From the NCBI RefSeq assembly GCF_026745355.1, contig NC_079202.1, forward strand, positions 28,969,099 to 29,033,098: a DNA stretch of 64,000 nt, in the 5' to 3' direction. Made by a program: the position numbers and the translations under genes. The DNA comes from Beta vulgaris subsp. vulgaris. Taxonomy: Eukaryota > Streptophyta > Magnoliopsida > Caryophyllales > Amaranthaceae. The notes under the pieces were generated by a model, which had not been told where the DNA came from, searched no databases, and saw nothing but the letters and a program-made list of their open reading frames with translations. Positions 34,561 through 45,720 of this stretch are shown here, piece after piece. Each line of letters starts with the position of its first letter. The first letter of the stretch is position 1.

Positions 34561-35187
34561 TTATAAAGTAGGTTTTTAGATGCACCAAATTGTTATAATG
34601 ACGTTTAATAATGCTATGTATTTTTTAATATTATTCATTTACTTATTTTGCATAATAAGTCATAAAATTAACATAACGAAAGAAAGAAATTATAGATTTA
34701 TCAAAGAAAGAAATATTTATTTATATGAACGTGACAACTGTACACAATCCAAAATAATATCCACAGATGGCCAATAATAAATCCAATCCGAGAAACATAA
34801 TAACCTAAAAGGTTTTAACATAATCAATCATGGCAAGGAGGCATAATATGCATCAACCCCTTTCTTAGATGATACCTTATAGAATGGGTTCACCATGGCT
34901 AGGCCTATCATGTGCAAGCCACCTCTGCATACAAAAAAAAAACCCTAACCAACTAGGACAGTAGCAAAATCTAAGCTTTACTGAATCATAACTTAAGCTA
35001 GGTAGTCAATGCACCATGTCTGGCAATCTGTTCCAAAAAAGTTTGTGCTAAAAGATCTCCAAAATCTGCAACTGTTGTACATCTTCCAAAAAATCTGCAA
35101 ATAGGAAAAACTTACAAATACTTTAGTAACAAATGGATGCATAAATACATACCCATTGTAATCAGGTTAAATAATACATACCTGCTA

Positions 35188-37716
35188 TGTAATCCCCACA
35201 TTTTTAAAGGATTTTCATAAATATATTAAGTTATTTATGTAATTATATTAAATCCAAATGAGTTTGGAAAATGATTTGACTTTTAAAAAGGGTTGACTAT
35301 TTTAAAAGTCAACTAAAAATATTTTTCTAAGCTTAATAAAGTTTGTAATATTTTAATTAAGCGTGTTTTAAATAAGAGTTTAATTATTAAAAGTATATTT
35401 GAAAAGAAACTTAATGGAATCGAAAGCCCAAAAGAAATAAAAAGGGAAAGGATAATTTGATGACTAAAGTCCTAACAAGCCCATCTTGTTAGTCATCAAA
35501 GTTTTAATTATTGAATTCCTTTTCCTAAGCCCAATAGGATTAGCCTATTGTTTTAATTATTGAATTCCTTTTCCTAAGCCCAATAGGATTAGCCTATTTA
35601 AATATCCTAACAAATATTTTGCCCTACACTTATTTTCTCTCTCCTCACTTGCACGTGAGTTTCGATCCTTCCCTCACTCGACATTTTCTCTCTCTTCTTC
35701 CTCTTGAGCGTGACTTCATTCTTTCTCTCAAAAATCGTTTCTTCTTCGCTAAGTAACGTTTCTTGTTGAACAAGAAACGTCACAAACTTTTCTTGAAGCC
35801 GAAAAAGTGTCCGCCGGTCCTTGCTGCTGTCTCAGTCCGGCGCCCTCTTCCTCCTCTTATTTTGGTTGTTTTCTTTACTTCTCCTTTAAGATTCCATTAA
35901 AGTTCTAATTTTTATTGTTATTTTATTATTATTTGCATGATTTCGATTTGAGTTATTATTTTATTATGAAATATGTATTTTCGGATCATATGTATAAAAG
36001 AAAAATTTCAGATTTATTATTTTTAGTTTTAATCATGAAAGATGTGATTTTTAGGGTTTTAAATCACTAGAAATCGTATATTTAAAGTATGAATATGAAT
36101 TTTGATTGGAATACGATTTTTATATTCATTTAAAATATTTTCAGAAGGTTTAGAAAATTTTATAGTTGCTGGAAATTCAGAAAGTTAATATTTTAAGGTT
36201 TTTAATGGTTTTTAATCACTAGAATAGTTTATCTATACTAGGGATTAAAAATAATGAGAGTTTAAATTATAAAAACGATTTTTAAAGAAGTTTAAAAGGG
36301 TTTGGGACGTTTTAAAGTTGCTGTATTTTTTTTAGTACAAGTATTTACTTCGATTTCTTGGTTGTTTTAGGCGGAGAATTCACTGTAGGGGACTTTTAGT
36401 GCTTAAAAGTGGCCTACCGTTACGTTTATACGAGGTACGTACATAGTCTACGTGCTAAATGGTTAGAAACATGCTCTAGGGATGTTTTTAATTTGTAGTA
36501 TCATGTATAGGACCTTGTAGTTCATATATATGATTTACTGAGATGGCTTTACATGTTATTTGCTTGTATGCTACATGTAAACTAAGAATATGTTTAAGTA
36601 TGACTTGTTTGTATGGAAGTTTGATGCAAACAATAATTTCAGTTTGGTATTAATTCGTAGTGATTAATTAAGTAAGTTGGAATCATGTGTACATATTCTT
36701 TGAGTTATTAATTTATCTTATAAGAACCAGGATCTTATTTGGTAATTTGAGTTATACCTATATAAAGGTACAGTTTATGTTGGCTAGGTTCAACAGGCAG
36801 TTAGTAAGAATAAAAGAATTAAAAGAGTCTTGGATGCTAAGTTGTGAACACTTATTAATTCTAAGATAAAAAGGAGTTTTGTGATGTTATGTGATTAGTA
36901 GTTGTGAGTATTATGTGCTTGGTTGGTGTCAACACAAGTATAAAATGAATGCAACGTAAAGTGAAACGAGAATAGGTTATAGACTTTAGACTGGTGCACG
37001 TCTAGAGTTGGACACTAAGGGTTGGGTACATAGTCCGCCGTGATATGTATCTTCGAGGTTGGATTGATCACCATTCCTCTTTAGTTCAAAGGTTCCTCGA
37101 TATCGTAGGTCATTCTGGTTTACGGAGTCATGACCGTATTTCCTATTTCAGTATAGTCAACTCGTCCAATAACTATTCCATTTAAAGAAGAAATAAAAGT
37201 TAGAGTCTAGTTCAGTAAGAGTCATCTGCAGTTGTTATGTTTTATTATTTTATTCACAAGTTTGTTGTAGTATCATGTTTAGGATTATTTTGTCTGATAT
37301 GTAGTACTCAGCTTTGCTGATTACGTGCTTGTCTGTGTTTGTGATCATGGCTTTGCCTATTGATCCTGTGGTGATCCTTCGGGGGAGCAGAGTCAAGAAA
37401 GCATTGACATTACAGGTTCGAAGATGCATACCATTGGGGAATCTGGAATGGAGAGGCTTTTGTGACTTAGTATATTTAAGTTGTTTCTAGGAATTTATAT
37501 TTTCAGACTTTAGCTTTAAGTTGGTGTGTTTCAGTTCAAACATTGTTTGACTCTTATTTCATAAGTTTAATAAAGTTGGTTTTGTTTTAGTAAGTTTTCC
37601 GCTGCAAAATTCTGAGTAAGCCGAAACGTTATCACACGGGCGATAATGCCTGGGTAATTCTCTAAGTTTTATATTATAAGTATTTTCTAGAAAGAGAGAA
37701 TTATCGGGGTGTTACA
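35188..37716 (+). repeat. Chromovirus 5' LTR (2529 bp)
   Basis: TGTAATCCCCACATTT...TCGGGGTGTTACA. It includes a direct repeat of attgaattccttttcctaag (35,510 and 35,558) and a CT-rich leader-like stretch (35,630-35,900). Confidence 0.9.
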
Positions 37717-38457
37717 AAGTGGTATCTGGGAGCTTTAGGTTAGTTTAAGACTTATAGGCGCCTAACTAACTAGCTTATTAAGTGACTTTAGCTTCTTAAG
37801 TTACCTAGCTTATTGATTATTTGAAGGAAACCTTAGTATTGCTCCTACGTTTCATTTCGAAAGATGAACACAAATATTTTGAGGATCAAAATTTTTTTTT
37901 AGAACCGAAATTTTTCGGAAATTGGGTTCGAAATTTTTCCGAAATCGAGAGTTCGAAATTTTTTTTGTCGTTTTCGTTTTTCGGAAATTTTTAGGAGCCG
38001 AATAAAAAAAAAAAAAAAAAAATTTGTGTCGAGTAAAATTTTTTTTTTCCCGAATGTCTTGAGTTCGAAATTTTTTTTAGAAAATTTATTTAGGCACAAA
38101 AGTAATGTTATTATAAAAAGTGCCTGCATTATTTTCATACCTTTAAGGGTTTACAGCATGACATTGTGAGAATGGGTAGTATAGGAAGGGCATATAGGAT
38201 AGAAATATTATATGCCTGCATTGAAAATTTAGTTCAGCATCATTATAAATTTTCTTCCCTGCAAATAAGTGCATTATTATTTTTCTTCCCTACTAACGAT
38301 GCATGAATGTTTTCTTTCCTGCTAATTGTTATATCCTTTTGCCTATTAAAGTGTTATATTTTACATGCCTTTGTTTTCTTATCCTTTGATTCTTGGTGGG
38401 AATACGTTAAGGAAGAGTGCTAAACCTTTTGGGTTATTGTGATGTAGCTCTACTATT

Positions 38458-38849
38458 ATGGCTGCAAATTTAGGAAACTACTTTAACCCTATCGTCCTGA
38501 CTGACGATGAAGACGACGACCATCATCCACCCATTGACCATAGAGAATATGAAGAACTGCATTGGATAATGCGTCGCATCTTGAGGAGACACTATGCTAG
38601 GGATGATGAAGTCATCATAGAAATGGATCATGCTAGAGGAACTACCAGGGAAGACATATATGATGCATGTATGAGGGTGGAATCTGAACCTGAGGAAGAT
38701 TGGACACCATACCTACTAGGCAGTCTAAGATCAAGAGGAAATTCGTTGACTACTATGAGACTGACGAAGAGGACGAAGTTAGTGATGAAGACTTTGTACC
38801 TCAACAATATAAGGAAGATAAGGACAAGGATGGCAGTGTAGTGCCATAG
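38458..38849 (+). pseudogene. Acidic ORF upstream of gag in the chromovirus
   Basis: It begins MAANLGNYFNPIVLTDDEDD and is rich in D/E. Near 38,720 the acidic coding sense moves to another frame (FVDYYETDEEDEVSDEDF), ending at TAG 38847-38849, so a one-base indel is likely. A separate acidic pre-gag ORF is not part of the canonical chromovirus layout. No domain was recognised. Confidence 0.5.
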
Positions 38850-38864
38850 GTTATAAACTTATAG

Positions 38865-38908
<44 letters not shown>

Positions 38909-39350
38909 GAGGTACATAAGGTTTTAGTTAAAAGAATAAGGTTGGGTATATGCCAACAGACAAAGGTGTTTTATAGGATTAGCATTTTAGGAAATATATA
39001 TATATACTAGTGTGTTATTTTATTTCACATTTTTCTTTTCCCTTCTATGGAAGAATAAATTTAGTTTGTTTATTCAAGGAGTAAAAATTTATTTTGGACA
39101 CGTAATGGGGAATATTTTTTTTTTATTTATTTCATATGTGATTTCAATTTTCTTGCCTAAATTCATGTGACTATGAATTTACTTACGTGAACAACTGTAT
39201 GAATATTAGTGAACATTCCATGTTGAAACTTAGTGAAATTGTATGTGATGCGATCTTTAGTGATCAAATCAAGTATTGTCTTGCTTAGATGACTATACTA
39301 GTTTTCTGGAGCCTGAGTAGAGTTATATTACTTTCAGGTCCCGAAGTAGA

Positions 39351-40364
39351 ATGGCTAACAACACTGAACTAGCTGACGCTATTCGCCTCTTGGCGGAGAA
39401 ACTGAACCAGGACAAGGTTGAACGTCCAGAGACTGCTGGAGAAATGTTTGAAAGACTGTCCAAAGTGAAACCACCTTACTTTAAGGGACAAGCTGACCCT
39501 ACTTTCCTAGAAAACTGGATTAGGGAATTTGAAAAGTTGTTTGAGGTAGTGAATTGCCCTGCTGACATGAGAGTAGGACAAGCTGTTTTATACCTAAAGA
39601 TGAGGCTGACTTGTGGTGGAGAGAAAATGGGGCTAGATTGAGTGCTGCTGAGGGATTCAATTGGGAAGCCTTTGTGATTGTGCTGAGAGGAAAGTTTTAC
39701 CCTGCCTTCATGAGGAAGCAGAAAGCCCAAGAGTTCATCAACCTTAGAATGGGTAGTATGACCATTTCTGAATACTATAGTAAGTTCATAGCCTTGTCTA
39801 GGTTTGCACCTGAGGTTGTAGCTACTGAAGAGCTTAAGGCTCAGAGGTTCGAACAGGGATTGACTGATGAGATCCAGCTGGGATTAGGGGGTGAGACCTT
39901 TACATCCTTAGATGTAGTGTATGGGAGAGCTTCTCATATTTATGGGTTGCAATCGAGAAGAGATAAGAAGGCTGGAATAGTTGGTGAGAAGAGAAAGGAG
40001 GTTAGTACTGGAGGAAACCAAGGTAACTTTAAGAAAAACCGGAATGGGAATGGGAACTTTCAAGGAAGGAACAACCAGGATAATCGTAGTCAGGGTAGAC
40101 CTGAGAGGGTTCACATTGTAAGTTCTGTGACAAAAACCATCCTGGGAAAGACTGTAAAGGAGAGCAGTGACCTGTCATTACTGCCAGAAGAAGGGTCACA
40201 GAGAGTATGAGTGCTACGCTAAGCACGGAAAAGGTTTGAGAATTCAGGGAAACGGTAATCAGGCTAGACCAGGGTCTAATCAAATAGGGAACCAGGGTCC
40301 TAAGCCTGGAGGTCAGAATAACCAAGGGAACCATAGTAGGCCTGCTGCTAATGATAATTCCTAA
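39351..40364 (+). pseudogene. Chromovirus gag (capsid/nucleocapsid), frameshifted
   Basis: It starts MANNTELADAIRLLAEKLNQ. The retrotransposon gag signature (PPYFKGQADP, RKQKAQEFINL, MTISEYYSKF) is followed by a G/N/Q-rich basic linker and a CCHC knuckle (CHYCQKKGHREYEC, near 40,170). Breaks occur near 39,600 and 40,110-40,165. All are short indels. Confidence 0.85.
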
Positions 40365-40815
40365 GAACAAACCTGCAGGAAAAGTGTTCGTGATGAGTCA
40401 TAACGAGGCAGAGAGATCTGCGGATGTGGTAACTGGTAATTTCTCTATCAACTCAGTTTTCGTTAAAACGTTATTCGATTCGGGGGCTACTTATTCTTTT
40501 ATTTCGCCTTCTGTTTTAAAGAGTCTGGGATTGGTGGAGTATGAGTCAATTGACTTGTCTGTTAGTATTCCTACTGGGGAAGTCGTTAAGTGTACTAAGT
40601 TATTTAAGAACTTACCTTTGAAGATAGGAGGGAGTGTTTTTCCATCCGATTTGATCGAGTTTAACTTAGGAGATTTAGATGTGATTCTTGGGATGAACTG
40701 GTTGAGTCATTACAAGGCCAGGATCGATTGTGAAGTCCAGAAAGTAGTGTTGAGAAACCCTTCGGGAAAATTTACCTCATATAGACGATTTGGGAAACCT
40801 AAAAACTTTGGGTGA
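40351..40815 (+). pseudogene. Chromovirus aspartic protease region
   Basis: It has the retropepsin motif LFDSGATYSFIS and the downstream DVILGMNWLSHYKARIDC typical of plant Ty3/gypsy. It overlaps the end of the gag frame by 14 bp, probably because of an indel rather than programmed frameshifting. Confidence 0.85.
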
Positions 40816-42270
40816 TCTCTGCTCTACAAGTGCAGAAGTTGATGAGAAAGGGGTGTGAGCTGTTTTTCTGTAGTGTGCAAGATGTGAGTAAAGAAGCTGA
40901 GTTAAAACTTGAGGATGTTCCAATAGTGAATGAGTTTATGGACGTATTTCCGAGTGAAATTTCAGGTATGCCGCCTGCAAGAGCTGTCGAGTTTACCATA
41001 GACTTAGTTCCTGGAACTGCACCTATATCTAAGGCACCTTATAGAATGGCACCTCCTGAGATGAGTGAGTTAAAGACGCAATTGCAAGAACTTTTGGATA
41101 AGGGTTATATCAGACCTAGTGCATCGCCTTGGGGAGCTCCTGTTTTGTTCGTGAAGAAAAAGGATGGGAGTATGAGATTATGTATAGACTATAGGGAGTT
41201 GAATAATGTTACCATCAAGAACAAGTACCCTTTGCCTAGAATAGATGACCTATTCGATCAACTAAACGGAGCTAGTGTGTTCTCGAAGATTGACTTACGT
41301 TCAGGATAAGGGTAGCTGATAAGGATGTACCTAAGACTGCCTTTAGAACGCGTTATGGTCACTACGAGTTCACTGTAATGCCATTTGGGTTAACCAATCT
41401 CCTGCTATATTTATGGATTTGATGAATAGAATCTTTCATGAGTTTTTAGATAAGTTCGTAGTGGTTTTCATCGATGACATTTTGATTTATTCGAGGAATG
41501 AAACCGAACACGATGAACATTTGAGGATTATCTTAGAAACCTTGAGGAAGAACCAATTATATGCCAAGTTCTCTAAGTGTGAGTTTCGTTTGGAGAAAGT
41601 AGCATTCTTGGGTCATTTTGTGTCTAAGGAAGGAGTATCTGTAGATCCTGCTAAGATTCAAGCTGTGAGTGAGTGGCCAACTCCAAAGAGTGTGACTGAC
41701 ATTAGAAGTTTCTTGGGTTTAGCTGGCTATTATAGGAGATTTGTGAGGGATTTCTCGAAAGATAGCGAGACCTATGACGAATTTAATGAAAAAGGAGTCC
41801 AAGTTTGAGTGGAATGAGAAGTGTGAGGAAGCCTTCCAGATCTTGAAAGATCGTTTAACCACTGCACCTGTCTTAACCCTACCTGATGGGAATGAGGGAT
41901 TTGAGGTCTATAGTGATGCTTCGAAGAATGGTTTGGGTTGTGTGTTGCAACAGAATGGGAAGGTAATAGCTTATGCATCGCGTCAACTGAAACCTTATGA
42001 GGCTAATTACCCTACCCATGATCTAGAGTTAGCTGCCATATATTTGCATTGAAGATTTGGAGACATTATCTTTATGGGGCAACCTGCAAGATATTCACAG
42101 ACCATAAGAGCTTGAAATACATATTTACCCAAAAAGACTTGAATATGAGACAAAGGAGATGGCTAGAGTTGATTAAGGATTACGATCTAGACATCCAGTA
42201 TCATGAAGGGAAAGCCAATGTGGTGGCTGACGCCTTGAGTAGGAAATCGAGTCATAGCTTGAGTCTTTGA
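40812..42270 (+). pseudogene. Chromovirus reverse transcriptase and RNase H region
   Basis: RT blocks include [31 protein letters not shown] and the catalytic FIDDIL. RNase H shows [11 protein letters not shown] and [10 protein letters not shown]. Breaks: about 10 bases missing after 41,305 (between DLRSG and the RVADKD block), indels near 41,398 and 41,765, and a TGA at 42,052. The element cannot encode a working polymerase as written. Confidence 0.88.
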
Positions 42271-42283
42271 TAGTCCTGAGGAG

Positions 42284-43150
42284 TTGTGTAGAGATATGCA
42301 AAGGTTGAACCTAGAAATTTTAAATCCTGGGGAAAGTGAGGCTAGACTCAGTAATCTTTCTTTGGGAGTGTCAATTTTCGATGAGATCATTGAGGGTCAA
42401 GTTGGGGATGAGCATCTAGATAAGATAAAAGAGAAAATGAAGCAAGGTAAGGAGATAGACTTCAAGATTCATGAGGATGGGAGTCTAAGGTTTAAGGGAA
42501 GGTGGTGTGTACCACAGAAGTGTAACGATCTAAAGAGACGTCTTATGGATGAGGGACATAAACTCCGTATTCTGTGCACCCTGGGGGTGACAAGTGTATA
42601 AGGATCTTAAGGTGATATATTGGTGGCCGAACATGAAACGAGAGGTAGCCGAGTATGTGTCTAAGTGTCTAACCTGTCAGAAAGTGAAGATAGACCATAA
42701 GAGGCCCATGGGGACAGTCCAACCACTAGAGGTTCCTGGATGGAAGTGGGATTCGATTTCTATGGACTTTGTGACTGCCTTACCCAAGTCGAGGAGTGGA
42801 AATGATACCATTTGGGTTATAGTGGATAGACTGACCAAGTCCGCTGTTTTCATACCTATTAAGGAGACATGGAAGAAGAAGCAACTCGCTACAACCTATA
42901 TCAAGCATGTAGTGAGATTGCACGGAGTCCCAAAGGACATTATTTCAGACCGTGACTCTAGATTTCTATCAAGTTTTGGAAGAAGGTCAAGCAAACCTTG
43001 GGACAACATTAAAGATGAGTACCGCCTTTCACCCTGCGACCGATGGTCAGACTGAGAGGACTAACCAAACTATGGAAGAATGTTGCGAGCTTGTGCTATA
43101 GATTTTCAAGGAAGTTGGGAGGACCAATTAGATTTGATATGAGTTCTCTT
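42284..43150 (+). pseudogene. Chromovirus integrase region
   Basis: The HHCC-type finger remnant (YWWPNMKREVAEYVSKCLTC) is followed by core blocks MDFVTALPKS, LHGVPKDIISDRDSRF and an HPATDGQTER-type motif split by indels near 42,985-43,040. The DDE acidic residues are recognisable but not in one frame. Confidence 0.82.
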
Positions 43151-43169
43151 ACAATAATAGTTACCATGC

Positions 43170-43850
43170 GAGTATCAAGATGGCACCTTTTGAGGCGTTA
43201 TATGGACGGAAGTGTAGAAGTCCCATTTGCTGGAACGACTATAAGTGAGAATGTAGTTTTGGGGACAGAATTCATTGAGGAGACCGTCAAGAACGTTAGA
43301 TTGATTCAGGCTAGAATTCAAGCTGCGCAAGATAGGCAGAAGAGTTACGCAGACTTAAAGCGGCGCGAAGATGAGTTCGCTGTAGGTGATAAAGTATTCC
43401 TGAAAGTATCACCCACCAAAGGCGTTATGCTTTGGGAAAAAGGCAAGCTGAGTGCTAAATATGTAGGCCCATATGAAATTTTGGGAGCGCATTGGGAAAG
43501 TAGCTTATAGATTGGCATTGCCAATGGAGTTTGAAAAGATGCACGATGTGTTTCACATATCCCAATTGAAAGCGCTATATCCCTGATGAGCGCCATGTGT
43601 TAGAGCCTGAACGAGTGCAGATAGATAGATATAGCCTCACTTATGAGGAAAGACCTGTCAAGATTCTCGACAGGAAAGTGCGTAGTACGCGTAACAAGGA
43701 TGTGCATATTGTCAAAGTTCTTTGGTCTAACCACGAGTCAGAAGAGGCAACGTGGAAGCCGAAGAGGATATGAAGAAAAAGTATCCAGACCTATTCCTTG
43801 GAGGTGAGTTACGAGGGCGTAACTCGTTTTCTTTAAGGGGGTAGATATAG
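43170..43850 (+). pseudogene. Integrase C-terminus with chromodomain
   Basis: After a GPYEIL block and MHDVFHISQL comes RPVKILDRKVRSTRNK with VKVLWSNHESEEATW, the chromodomain of Tekay/Del-type chromoviruses, which directs integration to heterochromatin. A one-base loss near 43,755 breaks the last segment. The polypurine tract at 43,829 follows. Confidence 0.75.
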
Positions 43851-44130
43851 AGCGATAAATTTCGCGCTTTTTGTCTATTTTATGACATTTTCATGTATAT
43901 GTATGCCTATGTTGGGCAATTTTCTTTAGTTTTCAGTTAGACTTATTTAGTTTTCAGTTAGACTTCTTTATTTCTCAGTTAGACTTATTTGCTTTTTCAG
44001 TTGGTCTTTATATTATTTCATTTAGTATAATGATTCTTTCATTTGATACTATTACAATTATTTTTAGCTACACTTGTTTAGTTTTCAGTTAGTGCTTCTG
44101 TTCTTCAGTTAGTGTCCTTATTTTTTGTCA

Positions 44131-44458
44131 ATGAACTCAACAGCTGAACATGAATATCTCAAGTACATCAATGACGAGAATATCAGTAGCAGTTTAATAG
44201 GGAGACATGTTACAGATCACAAAGATGGTTACAACTTGTATCAAGCACACTCAAGAGCATAGGATTTAGTATTAGGAAACAAACTCTAAGGAGGAGGAGA
44301 ATTGATAATTCTATATACGAATTCTTCTTGGTTTGCTCAAAGGAAGGAGCCTCAAAATCAACAAACAAAATAACGGAACCAAAAGAACAAGACACACAAC
44401 AAGATCATGTTCAGATACCAGATGTTGAGCAGCCAACCAAGGAAAGAAAGGAAAGAGT
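44131..44458 (+). pseudogene. Duplicate FAR1 DNA-binding exon
   Basis: MNSTAEHEYLKYINDENISS ... GRHVTDHKDGYNLYQAHSRA, then one missing T, then the rest in frame to the CACTA junction. With that T the length is 329, which gives the phase needed to join 55605. Confidence 0.85.
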
Positions 44459-45720
44459 CACTACAAAAAAAACTACATATAGAGGCAATCCAAAATTGCA
44501 TCTAAATATCTATTTGTAGCCTCTAATGGTGTTCAGAAGCAATTTTCTCGCTGCCTCTAATTAGTCCGTCGCTAATTATAGGTTGCTCTTAGTGCCCCTT
44601 TTAGAGGCAGACAAGTTATGGTGTTGCTAAACACACTTATGTTTAGAGGCAACCATATTCTTGTTGCTAATTGTTGGTTGCCCCTAATGCCACCTTTTTG
44701 AGGCATAAAACTTGACGTGTTGCTAAAGAGACTTACATTTAGAGGCGACCATAAGTCAGTCGCTAATTATAGGTTTCCCCTAATGCCACCTTTTTGGGGC
44801 ACACATGTTACATTGGTGATAAGACCATTTATATTTAGAGGCAACCATAAGTTTGTCTCAAATTTTAAGTTGCATCCATTGCTTACTTTTTGGGGCACAC
44901 AAATACTGTTTCTAAAACCACTAATGTTTAGATGCAACTATAAATTTTGCCGCAAATTTTAAATTAAGGCAACCACTTCTTTTGCATCTAAATATATTTA
45001 AGAGGCAATTACATTTCTAGGTTCAAAACACATTTAGGGACATTTATACGTGTGCTCCTAATTATATTTAGATGCAACTGTGAAATTTTATAAAGTAGGT
45101 TTTTAGATGCACCAAATTGTTATAATGACGTTTAATAATGCTATGTATTTTTTAATATTATTCATTTACTTATTTTGCATAATAAGTCATAAAATTAACA
45201 TAACGAAAGAAAGAAATTATAGATTTATCAAAGAAAGAAATATTTATTTATATGAACGTGACAACTGTACACAATCCAAAATAATATCCACAGATGGCCA
45301 ATAATAAATCCAATCCGAGAAACATAATAACCTAAAAGGTTTTAACATAATCAATCATGGCAAGGAGGCATAATATGCATCAACGCCTTTCTTAGATGAT
45401 ACCTTATAGAATGGGTTCACCATGGCTAGGCCTATCATGTGCAAGCCACCTCTGCATACAAAAAAAATAACCCTAACCAACTAGGACAGTAGCAAAATCT
45501 AAGCTTTACTGAATCATAACTTAAGCTAGGTAGTCAATGCACCATGTCTGGCAATCTGTTCCCAAAAAAGTTTGTGCCTAAAAGATCTCCAAAATCTGCA
45601 ACTGTTGTACATCTTCCAAAAAATCTGCAAATAGGAAAAACTTACAAATACTTTAGTAACAAAATGGATGCATAAAATACATACCCATTGTAATCAGGTT
45701 AAATAATACACTACCTACTA

